Below are positions 19,725-34,000 of a stretch of DNA of 64,000 bases, piece after piece (the first letter of the stretch is position 1; each line of letters begins with the position of its first letter). The stretch covers positions 7,812,001-7,876,000 of the forward strand of contig OU342630.1 in NCBI GenBank assembly GCA_910589415.1, given 5' to 3'. The stretch is from Malachius bipustulatus (taxonomy: Eukaryota > Arthropoda > Insecta > Coleoptera > Melyridae). A model generated the notes under the pieces. That model was not told the origin of the DNA. It was given only the letters and a program-made list of their open reading frames with translations, and did not search any database. The position numbers and the translations under genes are program-made.

Positions 19725-22092
19725 TTTTATTCGGATGCTCCAACAAAGGCAGCTTTGGTCATTCAGGAAGCATTTCCGAAGGATGCTGGCCAGTATCAAG
19801 TAACAGCAATAAACGCTTTCGGACAGGCATCGTCCTCCTGCAGTGTGTCCGTCAAAGGTCGACTTCCACAAGAGACTTCTGATTCGGAAGTAGCATCAGA
19901 CATGGAACCAATTAAACCAGCCATCCAACAACTTCTCAAAGATGCGACAGTCAAAGAAGGAGAGAGTGTCAGGTATTTTCATGCTTATTAATCTTTTTGA
20001 TTCTTGAAATTTATAATTTTTGTAAAAAAAAAAACTAAAAAAAAGTTCCCACTGCTGTGACTTGGGATTTTAATTGAATTCATGTTATTGATTTAAATAA
20101 GGTACAATAATTATCATTATTTAAAAAAGTTACATTGCCCTTATTTTTTTAAATGCAAAATTAAGCGGTAGGTAAGGTAAATAATAATATATAAATAAAT
20201 AATAATAATAAACCTAACATTCAGTTATTTTTTAATACAGGAATAACATAGTATTTCTGTCAATTTTTCGTATACTAAATATCAAACGTAAGCAAACAGT
20301 CTCAAAGAGTTTTTTTTTCTTACAGATTGGACTGTGTGATAGTTGGTCAACCAGAACCAGAAGTAATCTGGTACCACAACGAACGGCCTGTAAAAGAATC
20401 TCACGACTTTCGGCTTCTCTTTCAGGGTGATAGGTGTACACTTATTATCCAAGAAGCCATAAATGAAGATGCTGGAGAGTATAAAGTTGTTGCTCTTAAC
20501 TCAGCTGGGGAGGCTTCTAGCAAGTGCACTCTTAGAGTCATTCCTGGAGCTCCAAAAAATCTTGAAAAACAAGTCGAGGCGTCACCTAAATTTACTAAGC
20601 TTCTTGCAGATATTTTGGTCTCCGAAGGAGAGAAAGTATTATTTGAGTGTAATGTAATTGGAGAACCAAGGCCTGAAATAAAATGGCTGCTTAATAATAA
20701 TCCAATTCCTCCTAATGATCATGTAAGGACGTCCTATGATGACAAGGGTAACGTTAAACTTGAAATAGATTGTGTAAAGCCTGAGGATAAAGGAGTGTAT
20801 ACAGTGAAGGCTGCCAACTCCTGCGGAGATTCAAAATGTTTTGCTCAATTAATAGTTAAGTCTTTCAAACCATCTGAAACTGTCCAACATGAGGAAGTGA
20901 AACAAGCACCAGTTTTCAAAGAATATTTTCATGATAAAGCAGCTTTCGAAAACACTTCCACCAAATTTGAATGTATAGTCGTTGGAAAACCTACCCCAAA
21001 AGTTAAGTGGCTGTTCAATGGCGAACCGATTATAGGGCGAAATTTCCTGATTTCAACTTCAGGTGACCGCCAAGTTCTAAATATACCAGATGTAAACAGA
21101 AACGATGAGGGAACGATTACTTGCGTTGCTGAAAATGAAGCTGGAAAAGCAAGTTGCGCTGCAAGGTTATCAGTTCAACAATTTTCAGCTATTGCATTAC
21201 CAGAAGTACAATTTCCAGATATTTCACAGCACTCAGAATCCGCGTACACCATCAAACATGAACTACATACGGAATCAAAATCTAGCAAAATCACTACTGG
21301 AGAACCTCAACACGTAGAAGTACACAATTATCATGTTCAAGGCGCCAAAAGCTTCAAGCAGATTAACGATGAAACTCCTGATATACGTGAAACTCATAAA
21401 GTTGAAGAATTTAAACAAGTTAACAAAGAACCACCTATTATAAGCGAATCCTCCGTATCGACTGTAACACTTGGCACTTCTTCACAAGGTACAAGCATTG
21501 ACGGCAATAAACGTTCAATTACTCAAAGGACAGGTCCTAAAGGTCGTCCTCCGAAATTCATGTCACCTGTAATAGGAAAGATTGTTGATCTCGATGCTGA
21601 AGTACTCCTTGAGGGAATATTGGACGGCCTACCCACTCCGCAAGTAACGTGGACCAAGAATGGTGAGCCTCTAACGGAGAGCGACAACATTACAAGCAGT
21701 TACAGTTTGAATAAAACTACAGTACATATAAAAAAAGCTACTCAGATTGATGCTGGAAGATACACTTGTACAGCTTTAAATGATTATGGTTCCGCTGTTA
21801 GCACTGCCGATCTCGTCGTTAGAAGTAAGCTAATTAATAATGAACCTTTAATCATTGCTACTGCGTTATTGTCTTTCAGAAACAATCTTTCCTCCTGTGT
21901 TTGGTCGACGTCTTCAAGCGCAAGTATTTAAATCTGGAGATCGATTAGTACTAGAAGTGGAAGTTACAGGAACTCCAGAACCTCAAATCACTTGGTTCAA
22001 GGATGGTCAACCTATAGATGATGCCCTGATACACGCTGGGGGACACAGAATCAGATCCGTGGGCATTTCCCATGCTCTCGTCGTTGAAAAAG
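19725..22092 (+). CDS. Titin-like gene exons 1-3 in window: N-terminal Ig block
   Basis: Exon 19725-19972 starts in phase 0 in the middle of an Ig domain (DAGQYQVTAINAFGQAS). It ends after the first strands of the next (ATVKEGESVR), which continues in exon 20326-21824 (LDCVIVGQPEPEVIWYHN). The large exon holds the rest of Ig 2, all of Ig 3 and Ig 4, a ~120-residue linker and Ig 5. A 55-bp intron (21825-21879) precedes exon 21880-22092, the front of Ig 6 (FKSGDRLVLEVEVTG, ITWFKDGQP). Ig 6 is finished by the next exon after a 1.6-kb intron. Ig 3 has GVYTVKA and Ig 4 TITCVAEN at the F strand, so Ig 3 lacks the usual second Cys there. Confidence 0.9.
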
Positions 22093-25000
22093 GTAAGAGA
22101 ATGTACTGTTGTCTCTAAATTTTTGTGCAAACACTCCCTTTTTGGTATAAAATACAAGATTATTTTTTAAACAGTGTTCATGATTCAGGCAGCACAGGGT
22201 CGCTGAATTTTGTCAGTGTATTGTATCTATTAAATAACTATAGTTGCTTGTTATGAATCGAATATAATATGGTTTGAGAAATATATTTTCCAAGTTTGAC
22301 TGTGAGTCATTCAACATATTCTAATATTTCTACAATATTTTTCATCCACATTTATTCCTATATAAACTTGTCAACAAATGAAACGTTACATGACTAATTT
22401 TGCCCAAACTTTGCTACTGATAAAATTTGGATTGCTTTGAGAAATTTAATTTTTGTTTCGAGCCTTCTCTAGTTCAATCCCTTGTTTATATGTTTGCAAG
22501 TACTCTGTACCTCCCACAAAGTGTATATATGAAACATTTGTGGTGGTAAATGAAACAGTTCAAAATCTCAGAAAGTTCGGAATGGTCCCATTTGATCAAA
22601 CTTTTTTTTTCTGAGTTTCAACACAAAGAGTATGAAGATGGATCTCATATGTCTAAACGGTTTTAGAATTTTCCGTTTATTTCCTTTATTTACAGGGTGA
22701 TCTCAAAAAATCTACTTTTTGATCTGGAAATTATAGCTTTTGTTACCCGTGACCCGTTTTTCAAAAAATGGGGCTCATTTTAAAGCTAAAACTTCAGACA
22801 AGCACACGCAAGATTGATAATCGGCTTTGGACAAAAATTGAAAATATGTATCAAAAGTAACCCAAATCTGAATGGCTTCCGAAATCTAGTATTACGGAAA
22901 ATTTGAAATAAAGTTAATTTGCTTTCAAGCAAACCGTTCATTCTGAATACTTCAAGATATTATTCGCTTGAATGAGTTAAGAGTTGTTGACATAAGAAGA
23001 AAATTACAACATTGTGTTTTCGAATGAGATAGTCCCTTTGTTATTATTAGGCTTATTGTTTATCAATATGGATGTCACTATTATTGATCGTTATTTGACA
23101 GCTGATAAAACTGTTTTATTTTATTGCTGGAGCTGGGATTTTTTCGCATATTATGATGATGGTAGTGACCTGAAATTTTATTCAATTAGTAGGCAACCAG
23201 AGAAACATGCATGTCAATAATAGTCCTCGATAGCAGTAGAGTTGTCACGGATATGTGAACTTTACACCACAATGCCGAGGCTTTTTAAGAACTACACATA
23301 TATCCCCATAAGTATATACTTACCTACATTCATTTTAAGCTAATTCACGATTTTTTTACAGTGTAAGTAGAAATTAATCATCAGGTCACTACAATCAGAA
23401 AAGACCAGTTCAAATATATATAACGTTCAACTTTCGTACGGTATGTGTAGCGTGGGTCTGACTGATATGATATGCTGATGAGTCCATAATAAGTACGAAA
23501 TAGTACCGTCCATGTCTTCAGTCTTCGCCTCGCATGCTGTGCGAAAGTTTCTAGTTTGTTCTGCAAAGAACCTATAGTGGCAAATTAAAATTAGAACCTA
23601 AAATCCCAAGAAAGCTCAAGTATTGTATACCTAGTCAAATATCAGTGGTTCAAGAAAAACAATTATGAAAAAAAAGTTATTAATGTCTTATTTGAATTTT
23701 TGTTTCACTTTCGCAGCAACTTTAAATCATGGCGGTAGATATATGGTTAGAGCCGTAAATTCGGGAGGTGAAGCACAAAGTATAGCTGATATTGCTGTAT
23801 TCGAACCTACGCCCGACACGATGGTGGAAGTTGTCAAAACTGTTGTGTTTGAAGATGTACGAAAGCAGGAAACATTGGTAAGTCTTTATAGTTTTAAGTC
23901 TATTACAAGACAGTGTAATAACGCATTTTATTTTGTATATATGAAGAGTTCTACGTCTGAAAACGTGTCCTCAAATTACGCTATGATACCTGAAAATACT
24001 TCAAAGACAACAGCAATAATTCCAGTCGTAAGAGAGTCTAGACCTTTTGATCATATTAAGCCAGTGGACATAACTATTCCTATAGAGATATCTAGAACTG
24101 CAGGAGCAACTGGAATCAGAAACGAGGTAAAAACTCCGATTCCTGTTGAAATATGTAAGAGCACTGATATTCTAAAAACAACTCAAATCGAACCTATGCA
24201 TCAAGAAGCTGAAAAAGGAAACGCTGATATGACTACAGTTCGTGAGCAAGAGATTCGACAGGAAGTACAGAAGTTGAAACTGGAGCATCCTAGACCAGAT
24301 ATTCCTAGTCCTAAACCAATAGAGCCTAGGTCAACGTCGACACCCACTTTACAAACCGAATATGAGATCTGTAGACCGCAAAGCGCTTCTGAAAAATTCT
24401 TTGAAGAAAACAAGATATCATCAGAGGAAACTGGTATTGAAACTAGTTCAATATCGAAACAATCATCCTTGCAATACTTTGTGAAAAAAATAAAACAAGA
24501 AGATGAACCAATGTCAAAAGAATACACAGTTCCTGAACAAATAAGACCAGAAATTTATAAAAAATTCGAAGACATTTCTCAAAAAACTGAAATAAGACAT
24601 GAAAAATTAGATGCGCCAGCTGAATTTAGAATTCCGATACCGATTGAAGATAGGCCTATTAAACCTTTGATTGGTCATGAATACAAGCCGTTCACTCCAG
24701 ATTATAAAACATTTTCTTCAACAACTCAAACCTCGGAAGAATTTAATCTACAACCAGAACCACCGGCTGAAATATGTTATCCTAAAGATGCAATACGACA
24801 ACAAACATTTCAAGAAACTACAAATGAATCAGAAAACAAAAAATTTCAGCATTTGCGAAAATTTGAACCAGTTGAATTTCAACCTATACCTCCTGCGCCT
24901 AAAGCTAGTTTTTATGAGGGAAAAAAATTTACTTCAGAAAAAACAAGCGAACAAACCTTCCAAAGCTCCTCGTCAAGTTATTATGAAAGTGGATTAAAAC

Positions 25001-28000
25001 CAGTCACTCAAACCTTGGATTTTCGTAGAACACCAGAAAGACCATCTTCAGCATGTTCTTTCTATTCAGCAAGTGACAGAATAACGCCAAGGCCTTTGTC
25101 TGCTCAATCTGGTTTCGGCGAACCATCAACCGATGCACTTATGATGGAAAAACAATGGGCTCACAAGTTTAGTGACAGTCATGTTGAAAAATCATGGCCA
25201 CCTCCACAGTCGGAAGCATCAAAACCCCAACCATCATGGTCAGTTCAAAGCACTCTGGAAAAGAAGTGGACACCAGTGCAGACCAAATGTGAAAGAATTG
25301 TCAAGGAATCAAGGCATATAATTCAACCTATACAGCTTGTATCTCCAGTACCTTATTACCGAGCAGAAGTCACCGAAGTTACCCACAAGTCAAATATTGA
25401 CGTTACATCTCATAAGGAGACGTCTTACTCGAAAACTGAACATTACGGTCAAGGATATAATGAAGCCTCAAAAAACGAACACATTCTCGAGGAAAGAAAT
25501 GTTAAGCCGTCAGAAGTTATAAAATCATGGCCACCGGCTCCCCCAGAACCTCAGAGAAAAGTTCCCGTGTTTCAACCATTACCAGTGAGACCTGTATCAG
25601 TGCAAGATATCACAAATGAAGTGTACCTAGAACCCGGTACCCCACCAGAAATTGCATTCGCAGAACCACCAAAGCAAACTCGAAAATCTTACGTCGAACG
25701 AGTTGAGGAAAACTTTGAAAGAACTATTGAAAGAGGTCCAGAAAAGGTGCCACCGTGTGCCATTCGAACAATACCACCAGCTCCAAAAGTAGAACCACCT
25801 CCTCTGCCCCCAAAAAGAGAACAACCACTGGCCCCTCCACTACCAGTTAAAGCATTCAGATCTTCTGCTGATTCTTCAAAATCCGTTTCGACAACTTCTT
25901 ATCGACAATTTTCGGAGTTGGAGCCTTTCCCTTTTAAACCTGATCCTGAAAAACCAAAACCACAAAGAAGTGGGCCGCCTCCTACACCATCTAAATTTAT
26001 AAAAGGAAAATTCACTGATAGTGATTATGAAAGTGAATTAGAGTCAACTAAAATTCATCCTAAATGGAAGCCCTGTGCTAGTGATACTGAAGAAATAGGT
26101 TATCAAAAGGTAAAAGCACCACAGGGTGCACCCTTTTTCAAGTCGAGGTCAGTTGAGAGGGAAGTCCCTCCGCCTTCTAAGTTCGTGGAAATTCCTCCTC
26201 AATTTCAAGGACCCCCTAGATCTGAATTAAATTTTGAAGCCTGTCGGCAAAAGAAACAAGCAGAACAAATCAAGAAAGAGACTAAATATTTTTCTAGAAT
26301 TCACGAAGCTAGGAAAGCTTTTTCTCCGCCTCCTTTGAAGCCTGGTTCTCCTCCTATAATCATGGATACTGAGAAAAAGCCTAAGCCCCTCTCACCAAAA
26401 GTTAAACATAAATTATATTCTGATGGTTACACTGCGGATACTGAAGAGGCTTTCTTCTATGAACAGCAAGAGAAAAAATTCAGCAAAATTGAAGAGAAAT
26501 CCGAGTTTTATAGTACAAAGACTTACGAAGAAAGTACTCAAAAAACAATAACTGAACCAAAAGTAGAGAGCTTCCCAACCCAAAGGAAACAATTTTCAGC
26601 TGGAAAGAAGGTTTGATATCAAGATTTTCAGTGTGTTGTTTGATCTAATAGTGCGCTATTATTTATAAGTTAACTGAAAAGCTTTTGGGTTTTTATTTGC
26701 TTATGTATATCTATCAAAGACTTGAATAAAATACTTGCATGTGTGTTGTTTTCTCTGTGTGAATGAATGGCGAACGATTTTATTGAGCTTATCTGAAAAA
26801 AAGAAAATGTTTTTTAAAATCTAAAAAGTAAAAAAATCACAGGTTTGATGGATGCATTTGAATATTTCAGGAGATGCCACCGCCACCACCTCTAATAACT
26901 AATAGCTACACGGAACACAGATTAGAGCAGAGCCAGCAGAATGCTTTCACGAAACCCAAAGGGCCACCTCCGCCAAGCCCTAAACACTTTGTAAAAGGAG
27001 AATTTAAGGAAAGCGACTATGAAAGTGACTATGAACATTGCTCACAACAGACCTGGAGCTCCACCAGGGAAAATGAATTTAGAACGATTAGGGCACCACC
27101 AGTAACTTCTAGAGGCAGGCAGGCGCCAACAGGTAAAAAAATCGTGCAAAACGTTGTCATACTAAGGTTTCTTACCAAGGTGAAAGAATTCTGAAAAATC
27201 ATAGAAAACTGCAGTTTCGAATGGGTGCAAATTATTTTTAGGAACGACTCCAGATGATCCAGATAAACGAATAAAGAAGTTTTATTGACATTAACGGAAT
27301 TTGTATTTATTATTCTAATTAATGAAATAATTGTGCCGTCTGACTATTTCACTGATTATTTCACAAAATAATTTGGGGTAAGAATTAGGAGTAAAGCCAT
27401 GATGAAAATCATTTCAGCCGTAGGCCCTGGAAATATCAATAAATCCTACTTTAATTTAAAAATTTTTGCTACGCAGCAGTAGAATCATTTTTTAAAACAT
27501 TATAGCGACATTCGTTAAAAAAAAAACTAAAAAGAAACTAATTAAAAAATACAAAACATTCGAGTCCCTTTAAGTTAAAGTTTTCCATGATAGCGACGGT
27601 AATGAAAAATTTTCAATATTTTTTTTTATGTACCTACGCATTATTGAAATACGGGTAGCGTGTTTTACTACTGCCGCTATAATACGGTACCGCTATCCTA
27701 GGAAACAATATAGATGTAGCGGGATTCGACCATGGTCTGCTGAGTGACACTCCAGAGTTTATTCAAACCGCTACACCTTCCTGTTGCTGAGTTTGTTGTG
27801 AATTGTTCGGGAATAAGTATGACCTGAGCTTACGGAAATACAAATTGAAAATTATCTAAAACAACCTTTTTCAAGTTGCCCTGTCAAGTATACCCACTTC
27901 TTTATACTTATACCTAATAGAAGTATAACAAACATTATTCAAGAATATTTGAATCGTTGAAATTCGCAGAAATTAAGTTTAATTTTACAGTCGAGATTCT

Positions 28001-31000
28001 TGCTGATGTTTTGAGTATTAACTAGTGTATTTAACTAATTAACTATACTCCCAGATCAAAACTGTTGGCAGTAACTGACATTACTAAAAAAGCCATTTCG
28101 GAAAAGCGGCAAGTAGGTATAATTGTTTGTTACGAGGCATATTTTCTGCTTGCCGCTTATCTGAAATGGCTTTCTTAGTAATGTCAGTTACTGCCAACAA
28201 TTTTGATCGGGGATTATAGTGTAAAACTCTTTTAGTGGATTACCCCTATTCCTTGCTAGCGCTGTTATCATCAATAAATAATTTGTTATTAATTTAAAAA
28301 AGTCTAAATTTCTTGAACCATAAAACATAATTATTTCATATTGATCTGAACAAACCAATAATTGATTTGACTTCATCTTCTAGCTATAATACTGTCGATG
28401 ACTTACTCATTTCAAAATCTTCGTTAACGTAGCTGTTTATAATAAGGAATCTTTATACTTAAGCATAGCAAAATGTATTCTTTTAGGTACTTATTATATT
28501 CAACTTTTGATTCAGCTTTCATAGTGGGGAAATGCATAATTTTTCTAAATTTAAATAAAGTTTTTTATGATTTTCTCATTAATTTGAAGAAGCTGCATCC
28601 AAGATATCTTATGCATTCATCTTAATCAACACAATACCTATCGTATCATAATAATATCATAATCATTGAGACAAAGTAGTTCTGGCCATTATTGTTAATT
28701 AATTATTACTATTATTGTGGAGGTTTTTCTGATGTAAATAGAGAGGGTGTTCATTTTATCTGCAGACATTCAAATATATCAAAAACTAGGCATCGGATCA
28801 AAAAAGTGGGTAATAAAAGTTGTTAATCTGGAAGGGGGACATCCAATGATACCAAACTCGACCAACCTACCTCCACCCCTTAAGGGTAGGGGGCAGGACT
28901 TTGCAATCTTGAATGAGAACCCACGTTTTTTATTGCAGATTCTGATTTTACGGGTGAAAACATGGATGAAATTTTTGCCCCCCCCCCCCTCCATGCAGGT
29001 GTGGCGAGGGATTAAATTAAGATTTTAGTCAAGAACCCCCTTATTTTTTATTGCAGATTCGGAATTTGTGGTTAAAAACGTAGGATTTTTCTTTAAAAAA
29101 TTCTTAGATAAATGGATCTTTTTGGTTCAATTTCAGTGTTATGACAAATCCAAAAAAAAAAAAAAACTGATAGTTTCGTCGATGCATGGATACTTCGTAT
29201 TTTTGGTCGTAAAACCCGAATCTGCAATGAAAAATCAGGGTTACTAACCAAAATTTCAAATTTACCCCTCACCCCACATGCATGGTGGGGGGGGGGAAGA
29301 AATTTCCTACGTGTTTTCACCCGTTTAGTCCGAATCAGTAATAAAAGACGTAGGTTCTCATTTAAGATTGCAAAGTTGCTGCCCCCCAATAAGCTGCTGC
29401 AAATAAGTGCCCCCCACCCCTATGGGGTGGGGGTTAGGTTGGTCGAGTTTGGTATGATTGGATGTCCCCCTTCCAGACGAACAACTTTTATCACACACTT
29501 TTTTGTTCCGCTGCTTAGTTTTTGATATATTTTGAATCTTCAGATAAAATGAACACCCTGTATAATTTAACCATGTCAATGTTAATGCATTAAACTAGTT
29601 CTACAGGGTTATCCTAAATAAGTGCGAGAAATTTTAGGGGTGATTCCTTGGCTCATTCTAAACAAAAAGTTTCCCATTATGTGGGTCAGGAAATGCGTTT
29701 TTGTGATACAGGTTGTCAAAAAAGTTTATTTTTACAGTTTTTTTTTTAAGATATCTCGGACACCGCTTAAGAAACAGAATTCAGCTTTTGAACATGTCCT
29801 AATCATTGATATAAGTCATCTTTTTAATGCCAAATCATTTTGTTTTTCATATGACATTAGGAGATTTTAGGATTGAGCGATTTTTTTGCGATTCATTTTC
29901 CCACACATGTTTTGAATAATCCAAAGCGAGTTTTCCATCGTAAATGGCCAGTTTTCTCGAAATGGTTCACAGTAGCAATTATGACCACGAGTATACCATT
30001 TTTTGTATTAGAAAACACTAGGTAATGATTTAAACTTTGTTTTCGGTTTTTTACTTTTTTTTTTTTTACTTTGTTTACTTTGTAAACGGTTCCTGATATA
30101 TCATAAAAAAAAAAAAGTCTACCACTCACACCCTCAAAAACGGTGCATTTGCGAACCTACACGTTATTAGAAACTATTTTCCTTATAATTAGCAAAGGAA
30201 TCTCTACCCAAAAATTTGTCGCGCATATGCAGGGTGTCTGGTAACCTTCTAATTTCTCGGGACCATATACAGGGGAGGTCAAAATAAACCTAGTCTGTTA
30301 TGAAAAAAAATCATGAAGTGTCCCTAAACGATGATACCGAACCCCAAAATTCCCATATCAGAGTGGATGTTTGAGGTCTTCGGGGAAGTCAGGAACAGAT
30401 TTACCATCACACTCGTTGTGTCAAAGTTTGAAGGTACTCTTAATTTACTTCGACAATTCCACTCATACGTTATTACACCCATTTGATTTCTCAAATATCG
30501 CTGTTTGCTATCGGATATTTTGTATCGAAGAAGGAAGAGAGAATGCAAGTGGATAAATTTATCGATAAAACTGCTTGTTCATAAGTTGCTATGTCAATTG
30601 CTCGATTCCTTGGCACTTATCTGTTAATAAAAATCACAATTATTATTAATTTTATTATTTGGAAATATTTTATATGGAAGAAAAAAAGTTTCCTTGCCCA
30701 ACGGGGTTCGGACCAGGCTACCTTCGAACGACAGTCAATGAGCTTATCCACTTGGACACACAGGCCTGTTATAAACGAATTCCAGAAGTGCTGATATCGG
30801 TACTTACCGTTAGCCATTTGATTTTTATTAGAAATATCAACATAAATTGGTATTGCTAACTGATAAATAACGCTTATTAGTACCTGCGATTTACCTGAAT
30901 ATTTTTATATGCAGTTGTTTTGTGATACTTACTTGCATGTATGTAATTTAACTACATCTGCAGAAAAAATCACTCGAGAGCAAAGCGCTCTCGTGATTTT

Positions 31001-34000
31001 TTTAACAGCTGTCGTTAAATTTTCAGTGCAAGTAAGTATTCGAGACCAACTGCATAAAAATATCTAACTAAATCTAAGCTCTCGTGATATTACCCCCGAT
31101 AAAATTGACTTTTTATCTCGAAAACCGTTAGTTTTATCGAAATAAAATTAAGAGTATCTTTTTTAAAGATGAATGACCAGTGTACATTTAAAAAATAAGC
31201 TTCCAGCACTGTAAGATGACACCTGTCAAAACTTTTGAGAAGTGATTACTATTGACGGAACATGGTAAAAATTCTCATAAAAGTCGAGTTATCTCGAAAA
31301 GCGCTAGTTTTATCGAAAAAAACTAGGAGTACCTTTTGATTAATGATCAGTGTATTCACAAAATCAGTTTTCAGCTCTGTAAATGACATCACCTGTCAAA
31401 ACTTTGACCAAACGAGTGTGGTGGTAAGCCCGTTCCTGACTTCCCTGACGACGTCAAACATCCAGTCTGATATATGGCTTAATGACACTTTATGGCCTCT
31501 ATAAAATAATAAAATTTCATCGAATTATACGGGTCGGTTCAAAAGTTAGAGGCTAAAAAGTAGATCGTTGGGTATCCCTTTGGGGCTCTGTATCTCCGTT
31601 TAGGGACACTTTAGGATGTTTTGACCCCCTATGTATGCTCCGAAGAAATTAGGAGATACTTACCGGACACCTGTATAGGATAATTCTGTACAATCCTAAT
31701 GTCTCTAAAAATCATCTCAAATTGTTGCTTGTTCGTCAGCATAACCAGAGCGCAAACAACTGGTCTTTAATGTTACTAATGATCTTGAAATGTTTTATTT
31801 TATTCGTCAGGGTGTATTTTAAAACTTGGAAGTTTTTTCGCTATTTCATCCGCTCTTTCATAGCGAATATGAAATCGGTATTTCAAACCGAATCAAATAT
31901 TGTTATCTATATACGTAATATATGACCCTTATAATAGGTAGAACACCTACGCCATCTGAAATTGATTTTCCTCAACACATTGTAGGTCCCTCACGACCAA
32001 AATTTGAGCCCATCGAAAAGTTTAAGCCAAGTACCAAACCAGTAGAGAAGCCAACAGTTTTCAAACCCAAGCCAGTACCTGCCAGTCAGATCTGCGACAT
32101 TGTTATTGCAACACCGGCCGTATCATCAAACAAGTTTAATTTACAGCCAGGCTCACCTCCGGAAATAGTTTACACTTCATCTCCAACCAAGACTCAGTAC
32201 TACAAATCGACCACCAGCACACCTTACCATAACGCGGTTCAAACAGAGACCTCTAACATTGTACATCTAAACGAGCAGACCGACAAATGTCACCGAACTA
32301 TGAGCGTACAGCAGACCAAAAAAGTAATCACATTCGGTGATAAGAATAAGAGACAAAGTTGCCCTCCAGTGTCAATGCCCAGAAAATTTATCCCAGGAGA
32401 GTTCCGCGAAAGCGACTACGAGAGTGAGGTCGAATCAACAAGAATTAAGCCAAAATGGGCTCCTTCAGGTTCCGATACAGAAGAGTTACATTATAGAAGA
32501 GTAAGACCACCGTCATCAAGCAGCGTGAGGTCTTCCAGTGTACCTCCTTCACATGAAAGAGTACTTACACCAATGGAATTTGACGCTGGCCCACCGCAAA
32601 TAACCGTAACTAGAGATTATAATGATAGTCTTTCAAAAAAAGAGACATACAAAAAATTCGGTGACAGCAAATCTAGAAATAGATCATTCGAGCCTCCTCA
32701 AAGAGCTATTGTACCGCATTATAGCAATAATAAAATAACTAAATCTACTGCTAGTAAAATGGCTTCTGAGCATATGGATAGTATGACTCAGACGTTCAAA
32801 TCTAAAACTCAGAAATTCGTTAGCGATATAATGAGTGATGTAAACAAGCAAAAGAGTCAGAAGCCAATTTTGAAGACATCTGAAGATGGAGACCCGCAAG
32901 TTTACAGAGAGGAATCAAGAGCATCCCAGTATGGTAAGGAAGCTCCATAAATGAAGCTCTGCTATGTAGATACATCCATTCCAAAGTCATATTCTATAGC
33001 ATATAGCCAGAGTGCGGGAATCGTGTTCAGTTACTGTTACTGACATTCCTAAAAAAACAATTTCGATGGACCGGCAACAGAAACTTTACATGTTGAAGAA
33101 AAATTTCTGCTTACCGCTCCGTCGAAATTGCATTTTCATTAATGTCAGTTGCTGCATACAATTTCCATACTTACGTACTTATACGTATAGGCTACTGGAG
33201 TATAAAGTAGAGGTACGAGTCTGTTAGTCCAGTCATTTGGTAGTTTTATCCTGCTCGTATTTTTGCCGCTCGTAAATGGCGCACAACACAGTTATTTTAC
33301 AATATCTCCTTTCCAACTCATTTTACGATGAAAATAGTTATGTAATAAATAAAACTAGATAAAATTTCCTACAATTTATGAATGTGAATGTAGTGACCTT
33401 CTTTATTTTTGTAGAATAAATAGTTTTAGCGTAATAGCACCGCAAAGTCCAATCCAACGCACGTTTTGGTCAAATAACTCATTTCGACACCACCATGAGG
33501 TAGAATAAGTGGCGCGTTTTTTTTGGTATAGGTAGTATCCCCAATAGGTGACTTGTAATGCACTATTACAAAATTTTGCACATTCTCCTTCGCTTCGCTA
33601 TCCTTATGAACCAGGTTTTGCGAGTTCATCGTCTTTAGTACCGAGCGAAATGTCACATATAGAAATTTCTTCCACGTCATCCCCGATGGGATCATCAGCT
33701 TCGTTATAATTCTCTTGTTCCTATATTTCGTCATATGTTTGCTCGAAAATAGTCTCTGTTTCTTCCTCTTCATCGGTATCTTGTAGTGGAATTTGCGAAT
33801 TATCACTAGTACCAATGCATTTAACTTTAACAATGCACTTTAATCCAGCCTTTCTGCATCCACGGGCTTCTCGACATTGATTTTTGCATTTGCAAGAAAC
33901 AAGTTTTAACAAGGTTTCCGGAGTTCGAGCGTGGCGCTTTTTTTCCATCCCCATGGCCCTGCATTTTTTTCAACTCCATACCACTGCTGACTCTGGTGAC

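Noticed and set aside
24201..24527. 108-codon antisense frame within the large titin-like exon
   Set aside because: Shadow of the sense coding sequence; no independent support.
28747..29579. Four overlapping frames of 71-98 codons on both strands
   Set aside because: They mirror each other because the region is a palindromic element (family M).
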